A DNA stretch of 64,000 nucleotides from Pholiota molesta (Eukaryota; Basidiomycota; Agaricomycetes; Agaricales; Strophariaceae): the NCBI GenBank assembly GCA_014925825.1, contig JACGCK010000002.1, positions 930,001 through 994,000 on the forward strand, in the 5' to 3' direction. Within the stretch, counting starts at the first letter, position 1. Each line of letters opens with the position of its first letter. The notes under the pieces were generated by a model. That model saw only the letters and a list, made by a program, of their open reading frames with translations, ran no database searches and had not been told where the DNA came from. Made by a program: the position numbers and the translations under genes. This document shows, piece by piece, positions 21,683 through 35,200 of the stretch.

Positions 21683-24600
21683 TCAGAGTCCAACCAAGCG
21701 GAAGACGAGGTATAAGAAAGAGCCAGTGAAACGGATTGCCGATAGACCAGCACTGCGAAAAGGAAAGGAAGAGAGGCGTTTCAGCATTCCATTCAATCTT
21801 CAATGAAAGCAAGAGCGTGATAAGAGCGCATGAAAAAAACACGTACAAAGCGTAAAACAGGAAGGTCAGATAAGGATTGAATGCGGTGTTTCCGCTGTTC
21901 GTGACATGCTCAGCCACCCAAGTCGTAAATGCGGTCGATGTGAACACGACGATCAGGATCCTGTTTTTAGAAAGAAGATGAGTCGTGTTATTATCATCAT
22001 CATTCGAACGCGTGCGCCACGTACATGTTTGTGCCCACCCAGGCAAGGACGACATTAGTTCTGCTGTTCCTATCGTGATCAGCCTGCTTAGTCGCGGCAT
22101 CGCGATGCTCCTTCTCCTCCGGGGGCTTATTCCTGAGAGCAGCTTTGGACGCGGACCAAAGCTGATCAACGTCTTCACGCGCTGTGGGAATTTCGACCTC
22201 CATGACCTCCTGGCCGTCCTCGCCCTTAACTTTCTTCGCTCCGCCGAGATCTTTCGCAGCACCGTTGTCTCCCTTCGTACCCCATGTGACATCATGTAGA
22301 TTGCACATGGCGTACATCATGAGAATGTTGACATACGAAGGGAGGAGGAACATGTATTGTATGAAACTCGTGAACATGTGCCACGGCTCAAAGTGCATGA
22401 ATGAGCTGATGAAGTACAGTCCGTAGGTGGCCATCAATGCGACAGTAACATCTTGCAGGGTCTTATTTTCCTTGAATAATCTGCAACATTAAAAAATACA
22501 TGTTAGAGATCAGCTTTCCGAGTTCAACAGCAAGAGGTGGAATTGTTTCAACGCACGCTGGGAAATCCTTCCAGCCCGCAACGTTATGGGGAACCGTCAG
22601 GTAAACTGTGAAGCCGGCACACCATGTCGTAATGATGTTGCAAAGCCCGAAAAGGAACATCGCAATTGTATATGCCCATTTCGAACCCTTTCACAGAAGG
22701 TTTAATAATCTATAGGTTTCAGTGAACTTCATACACTCACCTGCGGTCGATTACCCAAAGAACAGACGAGAACGAGGAAGATAAGACCAATGTAAAGGTT
22801 GAGGAAGATTTCAAAGATCGTCTTTCCGGCACCCTGGCCAAGTAAGTTGAAAGCGCCGCCGCTTGTTTGTTGACTTGTTGCCGATGAGACCAACTTTAAA
22901 AAAACGGGTCAGCAGACGTGACATAATCTCTCCGATTCCATATATATAGATCTGGGGAAAACTCACGAAGAAGAACGCGAGGTAGAAGTTGGCGAGAGAC
23001 GTCCATGTGAACAGCAGTTGAATCGCATTATAATGAACTCAATCTTTGGAAAGATTTCTCATCAGTACCTCGTGCAAACCACAGCAAGGATAGAGTCGCC
23101 CGTTACTCACCTGTAAGACGATTTTGCGGAAAAAGTTCTGACCGGATGTCCAAATTCTGAAGAAGAAAACGGTAGCATGGATGGACGCAAAAAGGGAACC
23201 ATTAAGCCATCGACGACGCTGTGAGATGAATTCCGGAACCTAAAAAAATTAAAGACTCGATATAAGCCTCTCATCCGACAAAGAACAAGGCCACATAAAG
23301 ATGACTCACAGATGCCGGAACATCAGTCGACGCTTTCGCGCTCTTGACGTATTTCAGGCTGCAAAACAAAGTTTAGCATCACACCGGGCGAAAAGACCAC
23401 AATACAAATTCTTACACCCAGCCCTCGCGCTTCTTGGTCACGATTTCGAAGCAAAGGATACGATCTTCAGCGAGGTACATGTTCCTCTCTGCCGGCACAA
23501 AATTTAACTCAGAGACCCGTTTAGATAAATGGAGGTCCATATCACTTACCAAAGAGTCCAGCGTCGCTTCCAGCGGCATGCATCGTCTCACCCTTGAAGT
23601 ACGACGCGAGCGGGCCTTTGCCATCTGGCCCGTTCTGCAAGGCCTTGTACCGATAAGCACTGAATGCTCCGGGCAGCACACTGATATAACCAAAGACGCT
23701 CTAAAGCAGCACCAGAATAAAAGATCAGTCACCTGAACCGCATCAAAAAAGGGTATATAAATAGCGGACCTCAAGAGGCTTGTCCAGAATATTTGACATC
23801 TTGTACTGCGGAAATAAAGATGCACGTGAGCCCATTGGTGACAACAGAAAGGTATGCCAGCGTAAACATACCTCAAAGTTTTGCGATGCTACCAGCGGCG
23901 AGGCGAGGATGAGAGAACACCCACGCCCACCATCGACGCAGATTCTGGTAAGGCATTGATATCAGGAATTCTGTGATCGAAGAAAAATGGGTGGCTTACT
24001 CTCCGCAAGCGCCACCAACGTTCTTTTGCTTGTCAAAGCCTAAGTCAAATAAAAGCATTCAGTATGCCATAAATCAAGCACACAATCGAAGACCCACATT
24101 TCCAGAGCTCATAGATAGAGGTACCCGTGGGTTTTGTGCCGACATCCAGCAGCACACAAACTATATCAAGGAATCGGATGAGTCGAGTTGAACAAGAGGA
24201 GACGATGTGAACGAACCATTGGGCTTGAGAAGCGGACCAAAAGCGTTGAAGAACCACCTGTGACTGTTCAATTTCTTCTTGTTCTGTTCCTTGAGGCAGA
24301 ACAGAACCTGTACAGGGCAGGATCCTGGGAAACTTCGCCAGAATCTGTAACAATGACATTGGTAGTATACCTTCGAGAGAAAAATTATCAGATGAGCAAA
24401 TTTGATGGAACGAATTGATGTTGGTAAAAGCGCACTCGAAGATGTGGGCCGTTACGTCCTTTCCTCCGACGGAGTCCTTTGCGATACCTTCTTGATAGCA
24501 TCCCATCTGATAGAGATGATAAATTAGAGCGCCAATGGTACAATGGGCTCAAGAGTCGTACCAGGCTCAGAACTTGTAAAGTGCGCTTGTTGACCTTGCT

Positions 24601-25460
24601 TCGTCCATCGGAGACGACACACACGACGATCTTTTTCCACCCTCAGGGCCCCAAGTCTTGGATTTGGTCCTTCCACATAGATGTGCGATATTCTTGATGA
24701 CACTGTAACCACACAGAAGACAGCATCAACACCAACACTTGCGATCACCCAACCCCCGCACATAAATAGAACAAAAGGTGAGATACATACGCATTCATGG
24801 TCTTGGCAAACAGGACCTCATCTTCGTTGTACATAGTCATGACGATAAACAGCTCAGTCTGGCGGCCCGAGAGGAACTGGCGCAGGGAGTAGCGCGACGC
24901 CATGAATTCATCAGGGTCGCACGTCGCGGCGGTGTAGCGCATCTTGTTGAACTCCTCGTCGGTCTTGCCCGCAGGCACGATGTGCGTCGGGACGGGGACA
25001 TCGAGGACGAGGTTGCCGCGGAAGAGCTGCACCTGCTTGACCGAGCGGCGCTTCATGAGCTTCTCCTTAGCGACGGACCAGCCCGCGCTGCTCTGGTCGC
25101 GGTACATCTGCGGCGCCCGGCCTGCTGCGGCGGGGGGTACTGCTGCTGCTGGTACGGCACGGGGGGCATCGGCGGGGTCGCGACGTTGACCTGGGACATC
25201 TCGTATGGATTCAAGTGGGCCTGCGAGCCAGCGTAGCTGCTTGAATAGGACTTCGCGTCCCACTGGTCTTGATCGTTGCGGTACCCAGCTTGCGTTGGGG
25301 GGGCATATCCACCGTGAGCAACACCAGTGTTGCTTGCGGGCGGCGGTGGGGGCGCGTAGGCGGCGTAGTTGTCATTGGGAGGCGGAGCCTGGGGGTGCTG
25401 TTGTTGTTGTTGGTAGGGCGCGTTGGCGTAATAAGGATCGGGGTTTTGGCGGTAAGCCAT
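21683..25460 (-). CDS. chs: Chitin synthase (division 1, class I-III type)
   Basis: The start is [15 protein letters not shown] at 25460 and the stop TGA at 21683-21685, with about a dozen exons. The N-terminus is a Tyr/Gln/Pro-rich cytosolic tail. The catalytic part includes [30 protein letters not shown], the [18 protein letters not shown] block, [10 protein letters not shown] and the QRRRWLNGS signature that all chitin synthases share (UDP-GlcNAc to chitin, at plasma membrane and septa). The C-terminal part has several hydrophobic segments and ends near [17 protein letters not shown]. The order of motifs fits division 1 enzymes without a myosin head; class cannot be fixed by eye. A frame change at 25121-25122 (a CC run on the plus strand, GG in the gene) fits a one-base sequencing deletion. 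It is head to head with casein kinase 1. Confidence 0.92.
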
Positions 25461-26940
25461 TGGTGCTTGGGGTCAAGCGGATATATAGTCTAAACGAGGG
25501 TATCTGCGCGCCTGGGGGTGGAGGAGGGAAAAAGGAGGGGACGGGGGGAGAGACCGTGGCAGTTTAGGACAACCAACGTTTGATCAACATATGTGGCCAA
25601 GTCTATAAATTTGATGGTTCTTATTATCTGCCTTGTTATCTTACTCGTCCATCTTTTTCACTTTGCTGCTAGTCTGCATTGCGATGAAAACCAACAAATA
25701 CACCTCTTCTAGCATCGTCGAAATTTTTATGTCCTCAAAAAAAAAGCATTTCTGTTGATGTATTTTAATGCTACCTAGATGTATGTTTTCCAAGAATCTC
25801 CGGGCCGCCTACCATGCCTACTTGCAATGTCTTGCATCAAGTCATGGGACTACGACGAGGTAAAGACTACAAGTTTTTCCCAGTTGCTATAGATTTGGAA
25901 GGGTAAAAAAAGTGGAAGGCACAACCGGGTTACTACCTTGGTTTTATAGAAAAAGATGATAACAAGTCGTATTTCTCCGACGGAGGTTTTGAACAAGTGA
26001 TCAACTTCGGCGAGGCTGTGTCAGCCGCAGTGCGGCGCGTCGGAAGTAGAAGGACTGATGAACGGTACATACGGCGAATCGGCGACTGACATATGCGAGA
26101 ACTATGTATATGTTTTGGCATGTTCCCGCCGAAGACTTGTTTCGAGGCTAGCGCCAAGAGTCCCAAGACAGAAAGACGGGAGTGTCAGGCAGCTTGGAAG
26201 AGGAACGAAGGGTCTGATTTACGGCGTAGCACACCAGACATTGCGATCAAGAAGTCTTCATTTTTCCGACACCAACAAGTGAAATTGTGGATGTCGAGCG
26301 GATGCCAGCCAAAAATGAGTCTCGGGGTGGTGTGACTGGGATGTAATAGGATGTAATTGAAACGGAGTGCCGGTGCGACGGCGGAGGGGGGACGTGGGGG
26401 AAGTCGCTGGCTTGGAAATAACGGCCAGCGTGGGTTTCTATTGCAGAGACAGACGGACAGGAGAGAACAAAGAGCAGGATTTGATAAACAGCATCGATAC
26501 AAGGGTTTCAAACTCCGCCCACACAGCTTGTTTGGCCCTCGTTGTCTGGCCTGCTGCTCTCCTCCTCCAACGCCCATCCTCCCCTCCACCCAGCGTCCAT
26601 CCAAGGCAAGTCCCCTTTCTCTGTCCGAGCCCCCGTCCCAGCGCCCCTGTTTCCGCGCCCGCACTGTGCGGGGTGGCCCACAGGCCCTGCATGCCGCACG
26701 CAAATTGGCCAACCTGCAGCTCGCTTTGCGCTGCATCTTGATGGGCGACACAGCGTTGTCTGTGCTCCCTCGGTACAGCAGGGTCAGCCGCCCGCACGGT
26801 GACGTGATGTGGCTGCCTCTGATACACATGGCTGCCACTATTTAGTCAGACCATTCCCTCCATCTTTCTTCTTCCTTACACCCTTCCCCCGACTCCTGTG
26901 CTCATATTTTCCTCTAGTTTCCTTCCATTCATCACAATCG
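25461..26940. promoter_or_regulatory. Divergent promoter, chitin synthase / casein kinase 1
   Basis: A 1.5-kb head-to-head interval. Open frames on both strands (for example 217 codons at 26185-26838, minus) are GC-rich, overlap each other and show no domain. The CT-rich stretch at 26845-26935 just before the CK1 start is a typical fungal leader. Confidence 0.5.
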
Positions 26941-28234
26941 ATGGCCGACACCTCATCCCACAGACTCGATCTCAGAGTCGGCGGCAAATACAGGCTTGGG
27001 AAAAAGATCGGCTCTGGTTCTTTCGGTGCGTCTCTTTTTCGGTGGCAGCCACTCCTCTGCTGACGTCTTTTCCCATCTAGGTGATATCTACCTCGGAATC
27101 AACATCATCTCGGGCGAGGAAGTCGCCATCAAGCTTGAGTCTGTCAAAGCCAAACACCCGCAACTCGAGTACGAGTCCAAGGTCTATAAGACCCTCGCCG
27201 GCGGTGTCGGCGTTCCGTTCGTCAGGTGGTTCGGCACAGAATGTGACTACAACGCCATGGTCCTTGACCTCCTCGGTCCTTCTCTCGAAGACCTCTTCAA
27301 CTTCTGCAACCGCAAGTTCAGCCTGAAGACAGTCCTCCTTCTTGCTGACCAATTGGTACGTCTCTGCGTGGCTAAATCCCCTCTTTGTTGCCATCTAACT
27401 TGCTATCGTTATCAGATCTCCCGTATTGAATACATCCACTCTCGAAACTTCATCCATCGTGATATCAAACCCGACAACTTCCTCATGGGTATTGGCAAGC
27501 GGGGCAATCAGGTCAATGTCATCGATTTCGGTCTCGCGAAGAAGTTCCGTGATCCAAAGACTCATCTCCACATCCCTTACCGCGAGAACAAGAACTGACT
27601 GGCACGCTCGTTACACTTCCATCAACACTCACTTGGGTGTCGAGCAGGCCCGCCGAGATGATCTTGAGTCTCTCGCTTATGTCCTCATGTACTTCTTGCG
27701 TGGTGCCCTGCCGTGGCAAGGCCTCAAGGCTGCTACCAAGAAGCAGAAGTACGACCGCATCATGGAGAAGAAGATGACCACCCCGACCGATCTCCTTTGC
27801 CGAGGATTCCCCAACGAATTCGGATTTTCTTGAACTATACTCGTGCTCTTCGCTTCGACGATAAGCCTGACTACTCCTACCTCCGCAAGCTCTTCCGTGA
27901 TCTCTTCGTCCGCGAAGGTTACCAGTACGACTATGTCTTCGACTGGAGTGTCCAACGTGGCGCTCAGGACGACGGCACCCAAGGCTCTGGCTCCAAGTCA
28001 GGGGCGCCTAGGCGCAAGGTCGTCCAGGAGGAAGATGAACACCGTGCCAGCGACCGGATGTAAGTTTTATTCTCGGGATACATTATTGTGGGTGTTGATC
28101 TTCCCTTTGCTCATACGTCTCTCTCACAACGCAGGCTTCGCTCTCACACCCGTCAGGCGCAGCAGGCGGCTCCAGCAGGAGCAGTTGGACAGCAACGGGG
28201 TACTACTCGAGGGCGTGAAGGGGAACTTTGGTAA
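26941..28234 (+). CDS. HRR25: Casein kinase 1, delta/epsilon (Hrr25/Hhp) type
   Basis: Four exons (26941-27025, 27081-27355, 27416-28059, 28135-28234), about 368 residues. Kinase landmarks are visible in order: [15 protein letters not shown] (Gly loop, split by intron 1), VAIKLE (ATP Lys), [12 protein letters not shown] (catalytic loop), [14 protein letters not shown] with [10 protein letters not shown], and the CK1-specific [12 protein letters not shown] and LPWQGLKA. The tail is short, Gln/Ala/Gly-rich. CK1 delta/epsilon kinases act in DNA repair, endocytosis, cell division and clock control. Three single-base gaps break the frame: near 27595 (C), 27606 (G) and at the T-run 27825-27828. Exon phases close only if all three are restored, so the gene is most likely functional in the organism. 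Confidence 0.93.
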
Positions 28235-31104
28235 ATGGGCACCGGATGATGGGTTGACGACTCCTTTTCGGTTGCCTGTTTGTTCGGTCTGCGCGTCCCA
28301 AGAGTACCGGGCGAAGTGGGGGGTGGAGGGTAGAATGCATTGTTTTCGCTCGGTTTAGGGGTCGGGTCTCGCCCTCAGCTAGTAATGGAGGCTGAGGGAT
28401 CACTGATGGTCTCGCGATGGTGGTGGTTATTGGTATGGGTATGGGTGATTTATTGGGGATTAGAACTCGTTTTCAGCGGTTGGGGCACGTCCGGTTCAAC
28501 ATTTCACGGGAGCCAATTCTCTCGATGAAGGGCATACATCAACTCAAGTAAATCGATATCGGCCCCTACTTTCCGTGTTCTGGATCTGCGTCTTCAACAA
28601 CGTCGACATTGTCGTTTGAACCATCCCGCCCTCTCAATGTTTCGACAGGAAGCAACGAGGCGGACATACTCTTGTGGATGCTTCCTTCCCCCTTCTTTTC
28701 CTCCAAACGCCTTTGCTATATTCACGACAACATCACAACACCTGAAGCAAAGTACTACGGCGAGGACTCCACATACGTGTTACGACCATTGACTTGTACA
28801 ACGGCTTGCTACTACGACTGGCTCAGATCAATAACAACCAAATTATATTTATCGAAACGGACGCTTTTTTCTTTTCATTTTTACAGGCAGGACTGCCTTC
28901 TCGCCCTTTGGTTTTATATCTCTCCCTATAACGCTTCCTTCCGTCTTACGCACCCCTCGTTAGTTCTCTATCCAGAACGTCGGAGGCAGTGGAAGCAGCG
29001 AGCGATATTTGCTAGCTAGGTGAACGCCCTGCCTTATCCCTTCCCTTCATCCACACCACATGTACAATGACAGATCACGATACGCGCCCGTTTTTCTTAC
29101 CATTTTTTTTTCCTTTCTTATCTTTGGATATTATTTCATAGCTTCCAAGAGCCACTTCACAATTATCCATCCTCTCCACCACTGCCATTGCCACTTTTTT
29201 ACGTGTTTCCATGCACACGAGTCTCTGGTACAACACCACTCTTTATACACAATCCACTCCATCATCACTGTTCCCTTTTTTCTGCTCTTTTTTTCTTATA
29301 TTTTTGTGTCTGTTATCCCTTCCTCATCCACATCCCACCATTTCTGCTCCTTACCCATTTGTCTGTCTACGTTCCATCTCGGTTCCGTCTCGCCAACACG
29401 CCTTTTGTTGTCCTTTTATCCCCCACCTCTTCCTGGACCCTCGCACGCGCGATGTCCCCGTTGAGGGCGAGTGGGATAAAAGAGGGCGCCGGGAGAGTGC
29501 AGCGGTGATACGTATATGCGTTCCGTGTCGGAAGCGCGGCGGAGGAGGAGGTAGAGGAAGAGGGGGGCAAGTTGGGGTTGGTCCGCAGGGGCTGGCTTGC
29601 GGTAGGCGGGTGGGATGGTAGATACAGTGCAGTCAGCTGGGGGGGTCGCCATTTCGTGGGGTGGGTCGTCATAGATTGGCTGCTCGATGCAGACTCGTTG
29701 GACTGTGTTGTCAATTATCTTTTGGCTGCGTTGCGTATCGTTGGAAAAATACAACTACATATTTGTTTCTACTATCGCGAAATGAATGTATTCTTTCGTT
29801 TACCAAACGCTAAACCTATCTGTCTCTTGTTAGCAAACCTCTCATGTCTGCCTGAAATATACATCTCTGACGAACTCATTGACCGGTAATATTGAATATT
29901 CACCCCGGTACCGGTACCCGGCACGCCTTGGGCGAAGCCTGATAGCAAATGGAATCCACTCCACTTCATCAACTACCACGATCGAAACTAAGTATAAGTG
30001 GGTACATCCTGGACCCTACATAGAAGCCATCTTACGAATCTTACTCCTGCTGCATCGGATCCGGGAGGGAGTAAACTGCGTTCAGCAATTGAATTGTCAA
30101 TACTACTGAGCCATCATAGTACACACACCATTGACAGTCATCGACTCGTGTAGACGTCAATGATATCAGAGCTCGAACGCAGCAATTGCACCATCTATGA
30201 GCATATATTCGCCTTGGCGCCACGGCGGCGGCGGTTATCGATCATTTCCGATAACAGTATCCAGACAGTATCTACTGCGAACAACAGCTGAAGGAAAGCA
30301 AGGCAGCTGCCCTATTCATGAACGATAGATACCTTGGATACCCTGGTGTCCGACTGCATATCTCATCGGCGAGGTAGGGACTGAAATTTCAGCCAGTCCC
30401 AGCTCTGGCTCTGTCGCACTTGTACGCTAAGGCCGTTGTGCTGGCGAGTTAGATCCGGACGTTTGACGTGATTATCCACATACATAGCCTGGACGTCCCA
30501 AAAATAAGCGCCGGTGAGATCATGGTGTGCGTTGATTTCTATTTTTAGAGCGGGCTTTCGAGCCGAAGCTCCAACGTCGACGCTTTGCGGGCGTTGGTGT
30601 TCTGTATAATAACATGAAGAGCAAGGGAAAGGGAAGGCCTGATGAACGTGGTAATCGGAGGACTGAAGACCTTCTAGGTCATTGAGTGTATTGCGCCATA
30701 TATGTATACTGGCCATCATCACCCCGCAGGGACATTGTCTCGATCCGATGCTTGTTTTCAAACCTCGAGTATTGCAAAGTCGATAAGTTCCTAGAAGTGA
30801 CTGTCGCCAATACACTTTGCCACCCTTCCATGCTCCATTATTGGGGACTTGGTCGTGCGAATCATCTGGGTGTAGTAAATGACAAAGTAGCTCGTGCTTT
30901 GCGGGGTACAGTGAGCGTGAAGTGGGGCTCTGGCTCCAGTGCACTTGATACAAACAAACCGTTCTGGATAAGGCGTCGGTGGGTTATGACGTTGAATGCC
31001 CAATTTAAAGGCGGCGAGGCTCGGGGCATGTAGATTATCTTTCCTGCCCTTCACCATACTGTTGACACTTGCACTGGGCCCACTATTATGGGAAACTATC
31101 GCTA
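28235..31104. other. gene-poor stretch with pyrimidine-rich tracts
   Basis: No exon chain supported. 29090-29440 is rich in C and T on the plus strand. A small tandem palindrome (GGTACC twice) lies at 29904-29921. A 196-codon minus-strand frame at 30363-30953 has no domain and shifts frame against its neighbour at 30791-31057, so it was not called. Confidence 0.4.
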
Positions 31105-31509
31105 CTGATTCTCACCATGTCTTTACGTGGGACTGCAACGAAGGAGATTGCGACTGCTACTGGAGTCTCACCAAGGACGATTTCACGAATTCTGCGCCTT
31201 TGGAAAACGACTGGCCAAACAGCAAAACACTCATTGGACAAGGGCAGGCCACGAGCACTGACATCACTCGAAGTATCAGTATGTTGTCAGAATTTCAATC
31301 AACAAGAGAACGGAACTAAAAATTGGCTGGTAGTACCTTGTAGGTCTCGTTGAGCGAAGGCCCGACATCTACGTATCAGAGCTGCAACAAGCCCTGTTCG
31401 TTGCATATGATGTTGAGGTGGACGCGAAACGGTCACCCGTTCATTGCATCGTCGCGGGTTTTCAAGAAAAACCATGACTCGCGAAAACAACAAACGAGTT
31501 CAATCATAA
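31105..31509 (+). mobile_element. Tc1/mariner-type transposase relic (N-terminal DNA-binding part only)
   Basis: The plus strand encodes MSLRGTATKEIATATGVS followed by TISRILRLWKTTG and KGRPRALTSLEV, a helix-turn-helix as in fungal Tc1/mariner transposases. A likely intron lies about 31279-31342. The next piece reads LVERRPDIYVSELQQALF, the conserved second half of the DNA-binding region, then shifts frame at the AAA run 31427-31429 and continues TRSLHRRGFSRKTMTREN to TAA at 31507-31509. The catalytic DDE/D domain is absent, and no terminal inverted repeat was seen. This is a truncated copy, or a domesticated DNA-binding fragment; a relic is more likely. Confidence 0.75.
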
Positions 31510-32277
31510 TAGTTTATTGAAGAAATGTCCAAGAACTCAATTAAAAATGTATATATAGAGAGGTTTGTTCAATAGTTGATCCCGAGGAAGGTTTTCCTGA
31601 GGGCTTGTCGCAAGTTTTTGCAGACGGAAACAGAAGGAAACGAAAAGAACTCGAGAACTTAAAGACCAAAATTCTCCCAAGGCGGCTACAAGTCGTCATG
31701 TAGGACCTATTATACCACAATACTATGGGGTATGAGGGGCTTGAGAGTTTAGCCGAGGATGCTGAAGAGTTGCGCAGTGGCTCGAGGACATGGGACAACG
31801 AATCTGCACCACTGTGCGCCTTACCTATAGTGTAGATTGCTTTCACTAGTGATACACATACGATTGATGATAAGAAGCACGCTTCCTTTCTTGATTCTAT
31901 CGCGCAGGTAAGTAGATGACGAGCACGACGACCAACGATGTAGACGATCTGCGTCACAAATTCAAATTCCGACATACGGACGCTTACGGACTCCCTCAAC
32001 CGTACCGTTGGTAGCTGATCAATACAACGCTGATCTTCAAGGCGTTCGAAGTTGCAGGAAAATTAAAGTAAGTGTTGTTCAGGATGCGCATATCTAAATG
32101 CGAAAGCCTAGATGCGATCGAGCGCTGAACGAGTGGGAGGTAGTTTGTGCGAGAGAGCGCTAATTCAAGTTGATCGCCACGTTGGACCAAACAAAGATGT
32201 GGGCGTTGCCAAACAAAACTTCCACGTCCGCAACAGTCGTCTCAAGGCATTACACGACCCAGCACACATTCTCCAAA
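31510..32277. other. region upstream of gamma-COP
   Basis: Nothing recognised. A 152-codon minus-strand frame at 31541-31999 has no domain. The 3' part should hold the gamma-COP promoter. Confidence 0.4.
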
Positions 32278-35200
32278 ATGGCCTCTTTCGCCATGGTCTT
32301 TCCTTCTAAGAAGGAGGATGAAAGCGGCCTGAGCTCCTACTATAACAACAAAACCACGATTATCCAGGAGGCGCGCGTTTCAATGAATCCCCCATCAGCC
32401 CAAGGAAGTGCAGGGCACTCCTTACGCGCATCGTTTACCTTCTCTATGTCGGCGAGACTTTTGGAACGCAAGAGGCGACGACGCTATTCTTCGGCACGAC
32501 TAAACTCTTCCAACACAAGATGTGTGTACGCCCACTTGCAGAAGACGATACAGTTCGCTTATACCCATTTAATTTGTAGAGCGCATTGCGTCAAGCAGTC
32601 TATCTGGCGATCAAGGAACTGGCAACTACTGCGGAGGATGTTATTATGGTTACGAGCAGTATAATGAAGGACATGCAACCCAACTCGGAAGTTATATACC
32701 GCCCAATGCAATTCGAGCACTGTGCAAAATCATCGATGTATGTGGTCATACTCACTGAATTCCGCGTAGGAGCGTCAATGCTAATACTATGATGTAGCCA
32801 TCCATGGCTCAAGGTGTGAGCGTTTCTTCAAAGCAGCCATTGTGGACCGCAACCCTTCCATTGCCTCCGCCGCCCTTGTCTCTGCATACCATCTCTTCCC
32901 CGCCGCCAAAGATGTCGTTAAGCGTTGGGTCAACGAAGTCCAAGAGCCGTCAATGCCAAGGCATCTGCTTCGTTCTTCGGAGGTAGCTCAGGCGGAGGCT
33001 ACCTCGGCTTTGGTGGAGGCTCGAGTCAACCTTCTGGCCTCAAACACTTCCATCTACCAGCTATATCGCTCAATACCACGCTTTGGGTCTTTTGTATCTT
33101 ATTCGCCAGCAAGACAGGATGGCGATCACCAAAATGATTCAACAACTTGGTGGAGGAAAATCGGGTGCTGGCACAACCTTGAAGAACCCAATGGCGTTAT
33201 GCATGCTGATTCGATATGCTGCAAAGGTCATGGAGGAGGATCCCAAGTATGTGCTATCTTTCCATTTTATTTTTAATTTTGAGTGTCTTGTCTCACAATC
33301 ATTTCCTTAGTGTGCAACGCCAAATCCTAGAACTTCTCGAAGGTTGGCTGCGTCATAAAGCGATATGGTCAACTTCGAAGCTGCCCGTGCGATCTGCGAG
33401 ATGAAGAACGTTTCCCCTGCTCAACTAACTAAGCCCATTGCCGGTAAGTCAACATGCTTGCTTCAGTCGCATCTGTCCTTTTAATATTATTATTGTAACG
33501 TAGTTTTGCAGGTCTTCTTGACAACCCAAACCTGTTCTCAAATTCGCCGCGCCCGCACCTTGGCCGCCTCGCTTTGACGCATCCTGCCAGTGTGGCCACT
33601 TGCAACATTGACCTCGAAACCTCATTGCTGATCCTAACCGCAGCGTGGCCACCTATGCATTACCACATTGCTCAAGGCAAGTTTCATCTGCTAGGGAAAC
33701 GCAAAAAAAAAAGAGAAACTAACGGATGATTATAGACCGGTAACGAGGCATCTGTTGATCGCCTAATCAAACAAATCACTGGATTCATGTCTGAGATCAG
33801 CGATGAATTCAAGGTCATCATCGTCGATGCCATCCGCTCGCTCTGCCTCAAATTCCCGCCAAGCATGCATCTATGTTGACTTTCCTATCCAGCGTGCTTA
33901 GAGACGAGGGCGGATACGACTTCAAACGCGCTGTTGTGGAAGCGATGTTCGACATGATCAATTTATCCCTGAATCGAAAGAACAGGCCCTCTCCCATCTG
34001 TGCGAATTCATCGAAGACTGCGAGTTCACGAAACTTCCGTGCGCATTCTCCACCTCCTGGGCGTTGAGGGCCCACATTCTCCCAACCTGCGAAATATATC
34101 CGCTTTATCTATAATCGCGTCGTTCTGGAGAATGCTACAGTGCGGGCTGCGGCAGTCACCAGTTTGGCCAAGTTTGGTGTGAATTCTGCAGAACCTACTC
34201 TCAAGAAGAGTATCACGGTCCTGCTCAACAGGTTGATTTTCTGCCAGATTTGCCGTCGATTTGATGGCTAATTCTATATTTGGGTAGATGTCTGGACGAC
34301 GTTGACGATGAAGTTCGCGATCGCGCTGCTTTGTATCTAAAGTGTTCAAAGTACAGACGCTGGCGGACACATACGTCAAGGAAGGTTAGTAACTAGCTAT
34401 TTACGGCTTTTCGTCTCCCTTATCCAGGTTTCTGACGTTGCGCAGAATCGTCTTCTCGCTTGCCGCATTGGAGTCGAAATGGTGGCATATGTTAAGGACC
34501 CAGCGGCGGCTGAGCAGCCCTTCGACGTCTCAGCGGTGCCAAAGATCAGTCGTGCCCAGGCGGCGGCAGAAGCAGCACGTAAGTCTCGCGTTTTAATTTC
34601 CACTTTGGTTCCTTTAATAGTGTATGTTAGGGCCGAGCACGCTCGACACATTGGGCGCCGATCGAAGAAGGCTGCCGATGCGCCTGCCGCTCCATCAGCG
34701 GCGGAGAAGCAGTCAGAATACGCACAACAGCTCTCCGAGTTCCCGAGTTCGCCCATACGGTCCTGTCATCAACAGCAGCGCGACGCCCGCTCAGCTCACC
34801 GAGAGCGAGACTGAATACCAAGTCAATTGCGTCAAGCATATTTTCAAGGAGCATATCGTATTCCAGGTTTGTTTATGCTGTTTTCTTTTGCGAGAACTAG
34901 TTAGCTAAAGAAGGATTGGGTTTGAATACAGTTCAACATCTCGAATACTATTCCCGATACTGTTCTGGAGCAAGTGTCGGTGATCATGGCACCTCAATCG
35001 GAGGACACGGGGCTCGTGGAGGATTTCATTATCAATCTGCCCTCGCTGAGTGCGCGACCTCGCCTGGCATCGTCTACGTGTCCTTCACACGCGAAACCCG
35101 AGCTATACGCGATTGCCTCCTTCCAATGCACACTCAAGTTCACGAGCAAGGAGCTGGATCCATCAACGGGTGTGCCGGAGGAGGAGGGCTACGAGGACGA

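Noticed and set aside
21432..22295. 288-codon minus-strand frame at the 3' end of the chitin synthase
   Set aside because: It mixes an antiphase reading of one exon, one true exon, an intron and 3' UTR of the chitin synthase; the true reading ends at 21683.
26185..26838. 217-codon minus-strand open frame between chitin synthase and CK1
   Set aside because: It overlaps plus-strand frames of similar length, is GC-rich, has no domain and lies in a divergent promoter.
26941..28234. CK1, gamma-COP and VPS33 as pseudogenes
   Set aside because: Frame breaks are single-base and mostly lie in homopolymer runs; splice sites and catalytic motifs are intact, so sequencing error is the better explanation.
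30363..31057. 196-codon minus-strand frame as a gene
   Set aside because: No domain, frame conflict with the adjacent open frame, and no splice chain.
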